A DNA stretch of 64,000 nucleotides, taken from contig JAKIUQ010000002.1 in the NCBI GenBank assembly GCA_021647465.1, positions 1 to 64,000 of the forward strand, read 5' to 3'. Positions 56,031-64,000 of this stretch are shown piece by piece. Each line of letters opens with the position of its first letter. Within the stretch, counting starts at the first letter, position 1. This DNA is from Emcibacter sp. (lineage in GTDB: Bacteria; Pseudomonadota; Alphaproteobacteria; Sphingomonadales; Emcibacteraceae). A program made the translations under genes and the position numbers. The notes beneath the pieces were generated by a model. The model was not told where the DNA came from, did no database searches, and worked only from the letters and a program-made list of their open reading frames with translations.

Positions 56031-56059
56031 TTGACAATTGTTACATTCAGTAGTGTAAT
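56031..56059 (+). promoter_or_regulatory. Promoter of the AraC-type regulator with overlapping inverted repeat
   Basis: TTGACA (56031-56036) and TGTAAT (56054-56059) are spaced by exactly 17 bases, 18 bases before the ATG of the AraC gene. TTACA (56041-56045) and TGTAA (56054-56058) form an inverted repeat across the -10, a likely self-binding site. Confidence 0.65.
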
Positions 56060-56077
56060 TAACACAGGGTAAAATAT

Positions 56078-57025
56078 ATGAATAAAATATGGACAACGCA
56101 GCAATTACCGGAAAAAGAACAGTTCGCTTATTGGCGCGAAATCATTTGTGACACCTACACAGATCTGTCGCCAAGGCGGGGCAACGGCGGATCTTTCATG
56201 GGCTCCATTCGTTGTCATGAGCAAGCTGATCTGGATATTTCCTATATTATTTCCGAAGCCCAAACCGTAAACCGCGGGAACCGGGAAATTTCCCGGTCGT
56301 CCAAAGATGAATATTTCCTTTTGCTGCAACAAAAAGGCCGAGGCATGGTTCATCAGGCGGATCGTCAGGTGGCGCTTAATGTTGGGGATTATACGCTTGT
56401 GGATACAACGCGGCCCTATGTTTTGTCTTTTGAGGATAAATTTGAACAGCTTTGCGTAAAAATACCCAAACCGGCCTTGCATCCTCTTATGTATAACCCT
56501 CATTGCATTACGGCGGTAAAGCCGTCTTCTGCAAGCGGTTTGCATCAGTTGGGATTAAATTACATTAAAGCCCTGATGGTGCCGGACCTTGTGTCTCATC
56601 CAGCGAATGAGGAAAGGCTTGTTCAGAATTTTTTGGGATTTTTGCCCATTATTTTTAACGAAATCCCGCAAAAGAAAACAATCAATGACCTGCGGTCAAA
56701 ATCCATACAGCTTGATATGCTATATTGTTTTATAGAAAAAAATCTGGCGGATCCCGACCTCAGCCCTGCTATGGCCGCAGAACATTTAAATGTTTCCCTG
56801 CGCTATATCCATAAATTATTTGAAAATAGTGACAGTTCCTTTGGCCGCACCGTCTTGAAATACAGATTGGAAAAATGTGCGGATGAACTTGGGAATCCCT
56901 TATATAACAGTAAATCCATTGCTGAAATTGCCTTTCAATGGGGGTTTAATGATCTATCGCATTTCGGGCGGAATTTCAAAAAACGATATGACTGCACGCC
57001 GCGAAACTGGCGCCATATGCCATAG
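56078..57025 (+). CDS. AraC-family regulator (NitR/FeaR-like)
   Basis: A 315-residue activator. The N-terminal half (LPEKEQFAYWREIICDTYTD, FEQLCVKIPKPALHPLM) is an AraC-binding-like domain of the type found in NitR, OxdR and FeaR regulators. The C-terminal half has two helix-turn-helix units (SPAMAAEHLNVSLRYIHKLF and SIAEIAFQWGFNDLSHFGRN). It is divergent from the receptor-nitrilase-oxd operon by 190 bases, the classic position for control by an aldoxime or nitrile inducer. The start has no strong ribosome-binding site but no other plausible ATG lies near. Confidence 0.85.
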   Translation: MNKIWTTQQLPEKEQFAYWREIICDTYTDLSPRRGNGGSFMGSIRCHEQADLDISYIISEAQTVNRGNREISRSSKDEYFLLLQQKGRGMVHQADRQVALNVGDYTLVDTTRPYVLSFEDKFEQLCVKIPKPALHPLMYNPHCITAVKPSSASGLHQLGLNYIKALMVPDLVSHPANEERLVQNFLGFLPIIFNEIPQKKTINDLRSKSIQLDMLYCFIEKNLADPDLSPAMAAEHLNVSLRYIHKLFENSDSSFGRTVLKYRLEKCADELGNPLYNSKSIAEIAFQWGFNDLSHFGRNFKKRYDCTPRNWRHMP

Positions 57026-57036
57026 GTTACTCAGGT

Positions 57037-57060
57037 GCCATAACAAATATTTTTTATGGC
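57037..57060. terminator. Short stem-loop between AraC gene and membrane-protein gene
   Basis: GCCATAA (57037-57043) and TTATGGC (57054-57060) form a 7-base stem with a 10-base loop and TTTT follows on the plus strand, after the AraC stop. It overlaps the stop codon of the convergent membrane-protein gene. A weak intrinsic terminator for the AraC transcript is plausible. Confidence 0.4.
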
Positions 57061-58118
57061 TTTTGGCTGGTATCTTTTTTCAGTAATCCGCCGAACTGGA
57101 AATAGTCTGCCAAGAAAATCAAAAAAGGGAAGGTGACAGACAGCAGGGCCGAGGACAGCCATATTTCGCGTTCAAATGTCGGAGGGCCGCCGCCTAATTC
57201 CTTTGTAACCAGGCTTGAAAGCGCGATAAATATTTGTGCCAGAATAATACCGGTAACGAGTGCCAGAGAAACTTTCAACAGACCCTTTACGGGTTGCCTG
57301 ACGTCCGGGAATAGTGAGTCCTGTAACATATTGAGGACAATAACGGAACCAAACACAAAGGGTATCGGCAGAAGCACCATAAAGGAGACCACATTGATCT
57401 TGAACAATATAACGCCGACATAATAAAGCACGCTGGTCAGGCATAGGGCCAAGAGCGTAAATGCTATGCCCAGAACGGGTTGTTTCATGAGGGTCGGAAA
57501 TTTGACCAGGGGCCATAAATCAAAATGCAGAATAACAAACATTATGGCAATAAATGACACATAAAAAACGGTTACATTCCAGCCATTAAACAATCCGTGA
57601 GGATCCAGATCTGCCACATAAACGGGGGTTCCCATTAAAAAGGCGTAATTGTAAAAAAGATAGAATAATACAAAACTAATTATATAGGTGAGCAAAATTA
57701 TTGCCAATCCTGCGATGACGGGCTGGTTTATTCTGGGAATTATTGGCCAGCCCCCCATGATAATAGTGAGCCAGAACATTGTTCCAATAACGGTAATGGT
57801 GAAATGAACCAGCATCGGCGCAAGCGGTTGAAGGCCGCCGCCGATGGTATAAAACATAATCCAACCGGCGATTATCCCCCCGAGAAAGGTGATTCCTATT
57901 AAGTATAGGCCTTTTACGGGCTGGGCCGATTTGGCAATAAATTCAGGGCTGCTGCGCCCCCATATCACACCAATCATGATGGATATGGGGATCGCACACA
58001 TAAGGCTGTAGGACACCCATCCCGTAAACCATTCAAAACTGAACAGTGAAATGAAACCCAACGAAAGAGCGATGATAATTATTGTCGCCAGAATGCCTGC
58101 AATGGGTTGTTTAAACAT
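57054..58118 (-). CDS. Polytopic membrane protein with five QPxxG repeats, unknown function
   Basis: A 354-residue protein with about ten hydrophobic segments; not recognised as a known transporter family. Five copies of a QP(V/I)-x-(A)G element lie at residues 4, 66, 132, 213 and 275 (KQPIAG, AQPVKG, NQPVIAG, KQPVLG, RQPVKG), each just before a hydrophobic helix, spaced 62, 66, 81 and 62 residues. The protein thus seems built from five two-helix units. It follows the FAD monooxygenase gene by 47 bases and may be a permease or membrane partner for its aromatic substrate. Low sequence evidence for any specific role. Confidence 0.65.
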   Translation of the reverse strand: MFKQPIAGILATIIIIALSLGFISLFSFEWFTGWVSYSLMCAIPISIMIGVIWGRSSPEFIAKSAQPVKGLYLIGITFLGGIIAGWIMFYTIGGGLQPLAPMLVHFTITVIGTMFWLTIIMGGWPIIPRINQPVIAGLAIILLTYIISFVLFYLFYNYAFLMGTPVYVADLDPHGLFNGWNVTVFYVSFIAIMFVILHFDLWPLVKFPTLMKQPVLGIAFTLLALCLTSVLYYVGVILFKINVVSFMVLLPIPFVFGSVIVLNMLQDSLFPDVRQPVKGLLKVSLALVTGIILAQIFIALSSLVTKELGGGPPTFEREIWLSSALLSVTFPFLIFLADYFQFGGLLKKDTSQKP

Positions 58119-58165
58119 TCTGGTTTTTCCCTATCTCATTCACTCAAATCTGGTAAAAATCAAAA

Positions 58166-59818
58166 TTACCCCAGTAGAGAGGCAAAAGCGGCTTTAACCG
58201 TTGCAAGACTGCGCTCGGAACTATCCGGCACTCTGGCCAAAATATGCCCGTCGGGTCTGACAATAAGGGCCCCGGCGTCAGGCAACCCAATGGATTGCAG
58301 CCATGCTTTTGCACCGTCATATTCATCATTCAATATTACGGTGCGATTTGGCACCCCAATCTCGTCGCATAAGGCCGCCCAGTCGCCGTTATCGGGGCCT
58401 GACATGATGGTAAAGGCGGTCGGGTCAAGCAGGTCAAGAGTTGACATTTTCTGACCGTCTTTTGTCACCCAGGCATGGGGCATGCGAAAACCGACATCAG
58501 CGCGCGGGACAAAAACCTCGACATCGCCGGTATATTCTTCGTTATAGCTGAAGCCAAGTTGCAAACCGATAGAATTGAAATGCTGCCGTTGGATTTCGAC
58601 GGCCTCATTGATGCGTTCCTGACGCCCGCCTTCGCTTAACCATGCCTTGAAAGCGGCATCGGACTGCCAGATTTCTGCCGGGCAGGCAAGCTCGGATAGG
58701 GCGCCAAGCCGTTTGGCATTGGCAAGGCTTTGATTGGCATTCTGCGTCGCAATAGGCAGGCTTTCACTTTCATAGCTGTCGAGCAGCTTGTCAGTGGCCC
58801 AGCCGTTCATGACACCGGCAATTTTCCAGGCCAGATTATTGGCCTCAAGCATACCGGTATTAAGGCCCAGACCACCGGAAGGCGGGAAGCGGTGCGCCGC
58901 ATCGCCGATCAGAAAGAAGCGGCTTTTCCGGTAAGTTTCGGCGATCTCTGAATTCATGGTCCACGGGATGGCGAATTTAAATTTCAGGTCATCCATCTTA
59001 AAACCAACGGCTTTGCGGATCAATTCAAGACAATATTCCTCGGTATATTTGGATGTGTCGAGTTCCGTATAGGGCATCAGGCAAATCAGGCACCATAATT
59101 TCTCGGGATTATAACAAAGAAGTGTCGAGTTACAGGCAGGATCGGTAAGCCAATAAATAACGCCGGGGCGATCGGCCACCTCTTTTCGTAAATCGGCGGA
59201 AAAAGTGATGCTCATACAAGCCATGACATTGGCATCGCCGGTCATGCCTATGCCCAGATTTTGTCTGACCGGGCTGCCGGCGCCGTCCGCAGCAATCACA
59301 TAGGTGCTGTCAATGGAATAGGAACCGTCTGCAGTACTGATCCGGGATGTGACGCCATCGGATGTTTCTGTGGCACCTTCCCATGTGTGTCCACGCCGCA
59401 ATTCCGTAAGCGGGCAGTTCGCAACCGCTTCCAGCAAGACTTCCTCAAAATCAGGTTGGGGGATATTGATGAGCGGCGTTGGCGTAATCTCTAGAGCATC
59501 ATCATCCTGTCTTTCGTAAGGAACCTTGCCCAATATTGGCGCGTCCAGACGCGGGAGGAAAAATACGCTTTCTCCGTCTTCCCGGGATAGTGCCGGCGCC
59601 CGGATCTTATCGAAATCAAGGCCCATTGACCGGCAGATTTCAAGAGTGCGCGGGCTCATCGCATGGGCCTTTGGCGCAAATGAACGATCGATAAGTCGTT
59701 CAACAATCACTGTTCTGATGCCAAATTTTGCCAGAAGAAGGGCCTGTTCGCAGCCTGACGGGCCGCCGCCTACGATGAGAACGATTTCATCGTTCGGAGT
59801 ATTATTGTCAAATGCCAT
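58166..59818 (-). CDS. FAD-dependent aromatic monooxygenase (PheA/TfdB/MhpA family)
   Basis: A 550-residue class A flavoprotein hydroxylase. VLIVGGGPSGCEQALLLAKF binds FAD (GxGxxG), the DG motif is VIAADGAGSPVRQNLGI and the GD motif is FFLIGDAAHRFPPSGGLGLN. The C-terminal extension (ending DGHILARVPDSSERSLATVK) is a thioredoxin-like tail as in phenol/2,4-dichlorophenol hydroxylases. It inserts an oxygen atom into an aromatic or other ring with NAD(P)H. ATG after AAGGAAAA. It is the first gene of a two-gene operon controlled probably by the adjacent GntR-type regulator. Confidence 0.86.
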   Translation of the reverse strand: MAFDNNTPNDEIVLIVGGGPSGCEQALLLAKFGIRTVIVERLIDRSFAPKAHAMSPRTLEICRSMGLDFDKIRAPALSREDGESVFFLPRLDAPILGKVPYERQDDDALEITPTPLINIPQPDFEEVLLEAVANCPLTELRRGHTWEGATETSDGVTSRISTADGSYSIDSTYVIAADGAGSPVRQNLGIGMTGDANVMACMSITFSADLRKEVADRPGVIYWLTDPACNSTLLCYNPEKLWCLICLMPYTELDTSKYTEEYCLELIRKAVGFKMDDLKFKFAIPWTMNSEIAETYRKSRFFLIGDAAHRFPPSGGLGLNTGMLEANNLAWKIAGVMNGWATDKLLDSYESESLPIATQNANQSLANAKRLGALSELACPAEIWQSDAAFKAWLSEGGRQERINEAVEIQRQHFNSIGLQLGFSYNEEYTGDVEVFVPRADVGFRMPHAWVTKDGQKMSTLDLLDPTAFTIMSGPDNGDWAALCDEIGVPNRTVILNDEYDGAKAWLQSIGLPDAGALIVRPDGHILARVPDSSERSLATVKAAFASLLG

Positions 59819-59878
59819 AAAGATTTTCCTTTGAGTTTAAACATATTTCATGCCCTGAATTATTGTTCATACCCTAGA

Positions 59879-60580
59879 TTATTTTTTGGCCTTATCCATT
59901 GAGGAAAGGATTAATTCTGTTGTTTCATTGAAATGTGCCGTGAGTAACGCACAGGCGTGGTCGGCATCCTTGTTAAGTGCGGCATCCATGAGATTCTTAT
60001 GTTCGGTTTCCACGTCGCGCCCGAGGGTGTTTTTGAATAAAAGCATTGCTTTACGGTATCTGGTGCTGCATTCAAAAAGCGTATTGATGAAGAGCATGAG
60101 CCATTCCGATTCGCAAGCGGATAACAGGGCCATATGAAAGTCATGGTGACCCGTTTCCCAATTGACATCCAATGACAAGCGTTCGCCCATTGGGGTGCGT
60201 TGAATGCGTGACATGCGGTGATGCGCGGCAATGAGCTCACTTTCCCAGTTTATGTCACCATTTGCAATGGACAGGCGCAGGGCTATGCATTCCAGTTCAG
60301 TCCGCACGCGCTGCGTATCAATTAATTCTTTTCTGGAAATTTCAGAAACCTTGAAGCCGCGCTGATCCTCTGCCGTAATAAAACCGGTCGCGGAAAGGCG
60401 TGATAACGCCTCACGCAATGGATTTACGCCTGCGGCATACTGTTTGCTGAGGGCATTCAGATTGAGGCGCGTCCCGGGGGGAAGTGTTCCATTTACGATA
60501 TCATTGCGAACTGAATCCGCAAGCTGTGAAGCCATCGTCCGTTTTTGGGATTGTCCTTCCAACATCTCACCATTCTCCAT
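59879..60580 (-). CDS. GntR-family regulator with FCD ligand domain
   Basis: A 233-residue regulator. The N-terminal winged helix (QLADSVRNDIVNGTLPPGTR, NLNALSKQYAAGVNPLREAL, SRLSATGFITAEDQRGFKV) is GntR-type. The C-terminal FCD domain shows the metal/ligand residues in WETGHHDFHMALL, TEHKNLMDAAL and TAHFNETTELIL. An ATG five codons later (60565), after GGTGAG, is an alternative start. It is upstream of and on the same strand as the monooxygenase operon, and divergent to the TonB receptor at 60908. A TGCTATA-N6-TATAGCA palindrome lies between. Confidence 0.85.
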   Translation of the reverse strand: MENGEMLEGQSQKRTMASQLADSVRNDIVNGTLPPGTRLNLNALSKQYAAGVNPLREALSRLSATGFITAEDQRGFKVSEISRKELIDTQRVRTELECIALRLSIANGDINWESELIAAHHRMSRIQRTPMGERLSLDVNWETGHHDFHMALLSACESEWLMLFINTLFECSTRYRKAMLLFKNTLGRDVETEHKNLMDAALNKDADHACALLTAHFNETTELILSSMDKAKK

Positions 60581-60907
60581 TAATTTACTGTATTCAAGCC
60601 CCCTATAGGCTTTGAGTTATGCCACCATACAATAATATATTAAGATTGCTATATATATTTATAGCAGTTTAAGTCGTTTATTGCAAAATATATATTTATT
60701 TAATAAAATATATTATTTCTATTGTATATATTATTTTTATGATGTAATTTGATTTTTCGATTTGGGCTTGGGATTTTTCAGGGCTCTGACAATTTTACAA
60801 ATAAAGAAAATAATTCATCAGTCATCCAATTGGTAAAATTTCAAAAAAATCGAAATAAATGGAGTTCGTGAAGCTTTAAAAATAACATTTACAGGGAGAA
60901 ATCTAGA
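60581..60907. promoter_or_regulatory. AT-rich divergent regulatory region with palindrome
   Basis: Non-coding 327-base region between the GntR gene and the TonB receptor gene. It contains a perfect palindrome TGCTATA (60647-60653) and TATAGCA (60660-60666), six bases between, a likely GntR operator, and very AT-rich sequence (60665-60750) suited to promoters. No gene or terminator was seen. Confidence 0.45.
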
Positions 60908-63172
60908 ATGAAACGACTTATCATAAAGAGGGCTATGCTTTTACTTGGGGCCAGTGTTGCGATTACATCAACGTCGGCATGGGCGCAGGAGGCGTCCGAC
61001 GACGACAGGGGCTGGACGCTTGATGAAATCATTGTGACAGCGCAGAAGCGTGCCGAGAATCAGCAAACAGTGCCAATATCAGTTTCGATAGCCACGGCTG
61101 ATTTTATGGCAAAAAATGACATTAGAACATTGGAAGATCTGAACGGGTCTGTGCCGGGTTTCTTTGCGACAAATTCAGTGGCCTATAACACGGCGCCTGT
61201 CAGTATTCGCGGGATTGGCGGATCAACGGGCAGTGCGGCATTTATGAGTGATGCGCCTGTGGCCTCTTATGTGGACGGCGTTTATGTTGCCCGTACCGTA
61301 ATACCGACAACGAACCTGCAGGATGTTGAATCTATTCAGGTATTGCGTGGTCCGCAGGGGACACTTTATGGCCGCAACTCAACGGCAGGCGCGGTTTTGC
61401 TGACAACGAAAAGGGCGCATCAGGAATTTGAAGCTGAAGTGTTCGCCGGTTACGCCCGGTTTGACGAGATTAATGTCGGGGCCATTGTGAACGGCGCATT
61501 GACCGATACATTGTCCGCACGTGCGGTCATTGCTTATTCAGACAAGGCGGGTTTTGGTATCAATACCAACGATGGCAGCAACGTTAACGGTTCTCAGGAT
61601 TTGACGGCGCGGCTTTCATTGAATTTTGAGCCGTCAGACGAGTTGTCTTTTGACCTGATCGCTGAGTTTTATCACCGTAAGGCCCAGCCTGGCCTGATCG
61701 CGTTGAGCACTATTGAAGCTGGTGCCGGCACGACGAATCCTTATATTCTGCGGCCTGACCTTGATCAGGTTATTGCGGACAGAGAATATTCGGCCCTTGA
61801 AGCCAACCGGTCGGATTCAAAGACTTACGCGGTGACCTTGCTTGGTGAGTGGGATCTGGATGCCGTGTCTGTTCATTCCATAACAGGTTATCGCAATCTC
61901 GACTTCCAAGGGGCGCAGGATACGGATAATACGCCGCTTTTCTTATTCAGGAATGAGGCGCCTATTCAATCAAAGCAGTTCAGTCAGGAGCTTCGTCTTG
62001 AATCCAATAACGACGGGCCGTTTTCATGGATTTTGGGCGGCTTTTACTTTGCAGAGACGATGAATATTTCGGCGCGGGTTCGCCTTGCGCGGTCTCTTGC
62101 GGGGCTTGGTGTTGACGCGAATGTTGTTTCCGAGCAAAAGACAAATGCGGTGGCCATATTTGGTGATGGGACATATGAATTGACGGAAAAGCTGTCTTTG
62201 ACTTTGGGCTGGCGTTATAGTTACGAGCAGAAAACCTTTAATACAGACCGTTTTGACCGCACCCTTTTTGCAGGTACAGTCCCGGGCGGGCCGTTCGCGG
62301 GCACTTATGCCGCCGGCGAGATCTGGCGTGATGCGCCTTTCTTCGAATCTCAGGCGAGTTATAAAGACTTCTCTCCGCGTGCCGTTCTGGATTTTCAGGC
62401 CAGTGAGGATGTGTTCTTATACGCGTCTTACAGTCAGGGCTTCAAAAGTGGCGGCTTTAACACTTTTACCCCGAATGACGGTTTTGGCCCTGAGAGCATT
62501 ACGGCCTATGAGATCGGCTTCAAGTCCGAAATGATGGACAATAGAGTGCGTTTGAATGGTGCGGCTTTCTATAATAAATATTCCGACTTGCAAATCAGGT
62601 CATCTGATTCTGCATTTAACACCAGAATCTTGAATGCCGGTGTAGCAAGGGCGCAGGGCGCGGAGCTTGAATTGTCCTTCGCTGTCACGGAACATCTTAC
62701 GATTTCCGGTAACGTTGCTTACCTTGATGCCGAATTTACGAATGCTGTTATTAGGGCGGTCCCGAGTACTATCGGTGTTGTTTCGGCCGGTCAGCGACTT
62801 GGTGAGATTAGCCAGGATGTCTCTGGAAATAAATTGCCGCGTTCGCCTGAATGGCAGTCGTATCTTAATGTTTCTTATGAGCGGCCTGTCGGTTCTGTCA
62901 TTATGGGGCTGAATGCGACCTATAAATATCAGGATGATGTATTCTATCTGGAAACCAATCAGGATGTGAATATTTTCGTTGGGGAAGCATGGAGCGAAAT
63001 TGACCTGAGATTGGAAATTTCAGACCCTGATGATATGTGGGAAGTTGCCATTTATGGTCAGAATGTCACCAATAACCGTCGCTTGTCTTTTGCGGCAACC
63101 TTTGGCGGTTTCCCGACGGGTGTGGTTAGTGAGCCGGCCAAATGGGGCATTGAAACGGTTTTCCGTTTCTAA
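60908..63172 (+). CDS. TonB-dependent outer-membrane receptor
   Basis: A 754-residue receptor. The signal peptide MLLLGASVAITSTSAWAQEA, TonB-box-like LDEIIVTAQKRAENQQ, plug IRGIGGSTGSAAFMSDAPVA, DGVYVARTVIPTTNLQDVE and IQVLRGPQGTLYGRNSTAGA, and barrel end AKWGIETVFRF are canonical. It has AGGGAGA upstream. It is divergent from the GntR regulator and monooxygenase operon, so it may import the aromatic substrate of that monooxygenase. The following gene encodes a small exported protein on the same strand. Confidence 0.88.
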   Translation: MKRLIIKRAMLLLGASVAITSTSAWAQEASDDDRGWTLDEIIVTAQKRAENQQTVPISVSIATADFMAKNDIRTLEDLNGSVPGFFATNSVAYNTAPVSIRGIGGSTGSAAFMSDAPVASYVDGVYVARTVIPTTNLQDVESIQVLRGPQGTLYGRNSTAGAVLLTTKRAHQEFEAEVFAGYARFDEINVGAIVNGALTDTLSARAVIAYSDKAGFGINTNDGSNVNGSQDLTARLSLNFEPSDELSFDLIAEFYHRKAQPGLIALSTIEAGAGTTNPYILRPDLDQVIADREYSALEANRSDSKTYAVTLLGEWDLDAVSVHSITGYRNLDFQGAQDTDNTPLFLFRNEAPIQSKQFSQELRLESNNDGPFSWILGGFYFAETMNISARVRLARSLAGLGVDANVVSEQKTNAVAIFGDGTYELTEKLSLTLGWRYSYEQKTFNTDRFDRTLFAGTVPGGPFAGTYAAGEIWRDAPFFESQASYKDFSPRAVLDFQASEDVFLYASYSQGFKSGGFNTFTPNDGFGPESITAYEIGFKSEMMDNRVRLNGAAFYNKYSDLQIRSSDSAFNTRILNAGVARAQGAELELSFAVTEHLTISGNVAYLDAEFTNAVIRAVPSTIGVVSAGQRLGEISQDVSGNKLPRSPEWQSYLNVSYERPVGSVIMGLNATYKYQDDVFYLETNQDVNIFVGEAWSEIDLRLEISDPDDMWEVAIYGQNVTNNRRLSFAATFGGFPTGVVSEPAKWGIETVFRF

Positions 63173-63231
63173 AATAGTTAATCGGTTTCAGATTGTCTGA
63201 TGTTATTTGAATATTATGTTTGGAGGATACT

Positions 63232-63597
63232 ATGCGTAAATTTATTTTTAAGTGTTTTGGCTTTTCGGCAGCTATATTTTTAAGCATTAGCAATCTGGGG
63301 CTGGCTAATGATACTTTTGCAGCCATGCTCGATGATAATACCATGAAGGTGATCGGGCCAGACGGTACGGTGCAAAACTGGTATTTTCATCCGGATGGTA
63401 CATTTTCCAGTTTGGAAAATGTTACGGGTTCCTGGACGATGGAGGGTGATATTCTATGTACGCTCTACGGCGAGAGGACTAAGCCCGGATGTTTTTCTTT
63501 GCCGACGGGTAAGGCTATAGGCGATACATGGAATCAGGTTGTTGGTTCCGGAAAAACGTTAAAGGTTATCATTGTAAAAGGCCGTCAGGCACGCTGA
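63232..63597 (+). CDS. Small exported protein of unknown function
   Basis: A 121-residue protein with a signal peptide (FGFSAAIFLSISNLGLANDT, cleavage probably near LANDTFA). The mature part has two Cys (GDILCTLYGERTKPGCFSL) and a WYFHPDGTFSSLENVTGSWT segment, like small beta-rich periplasmic domains; no family recognised. ATG at 63232 has GGAGG upstream (63223-63226), which is better than the TTG at 63220. It follows the receptor by 60 bases and precedes a DoxX-like gene, so all three may be one transcript. Confidence 0.65.
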   Translation: MRKFIFKCFGFSAAIFLSISNLGLANDTFAAMLDDNTMKVIGPDGTVQNWYFHPDGTFSSLENVTGSWTMEGDILCTLYGERTKPGCFSLPTGKAIGDTWNQVVGSGKTLKVIIVKGRQAR

Positions 63598-63624
63598 GGT
63601 TCTTTTCAAATAGGAGAGTATATT

Positions 63625-64000
63625 ATGACAATGGATACCGATAAAAGGTTAGCCATTTCTTTGTTTTTAATACGTATTACTGTTTTTCTGGTGATGTTTA
63701 TGTGGACGTTAAGGAAGTATTTTGATCCGGTTCATGCCGGAAAGCTTTTCGCGAAATATTATGCTATCCCCGGACTTAATGAGGTCATGATTTACGGGAT
63801 TGTTGCCGTGCAAATGGTTCTTATTTTTGCGTTTTTATTCGGAATTGCCAAATTCTGGACCTATGGGCTTGTTATGGTGTTGCATGGTGGGTCAACTTTT
63901 GCGCCACTCATGAAATATTTTGCCCCTTATGAGGGGACGCATTTGCTGTTTTTCGCCGCTTGGCCAATGTTGGCGGCTTGTATAACCCTGTTCCTGCTAA
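63625..64000 (+). CDS. DoxX-like integral membrane protein (cut by window edge)
   Basis: The frame starts with MTMDTDKRLAISLFLIRITV after an AGGAGAG ribosome-binding site and continues without stop to the window end (125 codons seen). It has at least four membrane-spanning segments (LFLIRITVFLVMFMWTLRKY; MIYGIVAVQMVLIFAFLFGI; YGLVMVLHGGSTFAPLMKYF; LFFAAWPMLAACITLFLL). The pattern of four helices with small loops resembles DoxX/DoxD-type proteins. Function is unknown; the C-terminus is missing. Confidence 0.6.
   Translation, partial: MTMDTDKRLAISLFLIRITVFLVMFMWTLRKYFDPVHAGKLFAKYYAIPGLNEVMIYGIVAVQMVLIFAFLFGIAKFWTYGLVMVLHGGSTFAPLMKYFAPYEGTHLLFFAAWPMLAACITLFLL

Overview
The window looks like an accessory, catabolism-rich stretch of an alphaproteobacterial chromosome. 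The organism is probably a marine or environmental heterotroph from the Emcibacterales, Kordiimonadales or sphingomonad-like lineages. This is inferred from six large TonB-dependent receptors with sphingomonad-type N-termini (EEIVVTAQ/SRKR boxes), many acyl-CoA dehydrogenases, SDRs and acyl-CoA ligases, and moderate base composition. No rRNA, tRNA or core housekeeping gene was seen, so the taxon is not fixed.

Layout. 0-3.5 kb is a mobile or plastic border: the end of an IS3-family element, small regulators, a MazEF toxin-antitoxin pair and a complete 1.2-kb IS3-family element. 3.5-9.1 kb (minus strand) holds TonB receptor, acyl-CoA dehydrogenase, TetR and SDR. 9.3-20.5 kb is a tight nine-gene plus-strand operon running from a Tat-exported GMC-type oxidoreductase through a saccharopine-dehydrogenase-like protein, aldehyde dehydrogenase, acyl-CoA ligase and MaoC to FadB and FadA. 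This would be a complete alcohol-to-acyl-CoA-to-acetyl-CoA route. 20.7-22.9 kb is a rearrangement scar: an IS5-type fragment, an orphan RelB-like antitoxin with a truncated YafQ-like toxin, an IS3 remnant, and the decayed C-terminal part of a PQQ/heme quinohemoprotein dehydrogenase. That remnant still overlaps an intact TonB receptor gene. 25-33.4 kb has a winged-helix regulator, an NRAMP-like transporter lacking the canonical metal motif, a fused HyuA-HyuB hydantoinase/oxoprolinase and a divergent TonB receptor.

33.9-51.6 kb is the most interesting part. Fifteen genes in seven transcription units appear to share one palindromic operator with consensus ATACTATATAGTAT, probably bound by the TetR-family protein at 40.5 kb. 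The set has a TonB receptor, a serine hydrolase, a cyclase-family hydrolase, SDRs, two MDR dehydrogenases, an acyl-CoA ligase, two adjacent acyl-CoA dehydrogenases that both lack the usual catalytic Glu, and an enoyl-CoA hydratase. It also has an acetoin-dehydrogenase-like E1alpha/E1beta/E2 whose E2 gene lies 14 kb from the E1 genes. The substrate cannot be read from sequence.

51.6-57 kb is an aldoxime-to-nitrile-to-acid operon (TonB receptor, nitrilase, heme aldoxime dehydratase) with a divergent AraC regulator. 57-64 kb carries a polytopic membrane protein with five QPxxG-type repeats, a PheA/TfdB-type FAD monooxygenase, a GntR/FCD regulator, another TonB receptor, a small exported protein and a DoxX-like membrane protein cut by the window end. 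The general plan is one outer-membrane receptor and one local regulator per catabolic cassette, with IS and toxin-antitoxin debris between cassettes.
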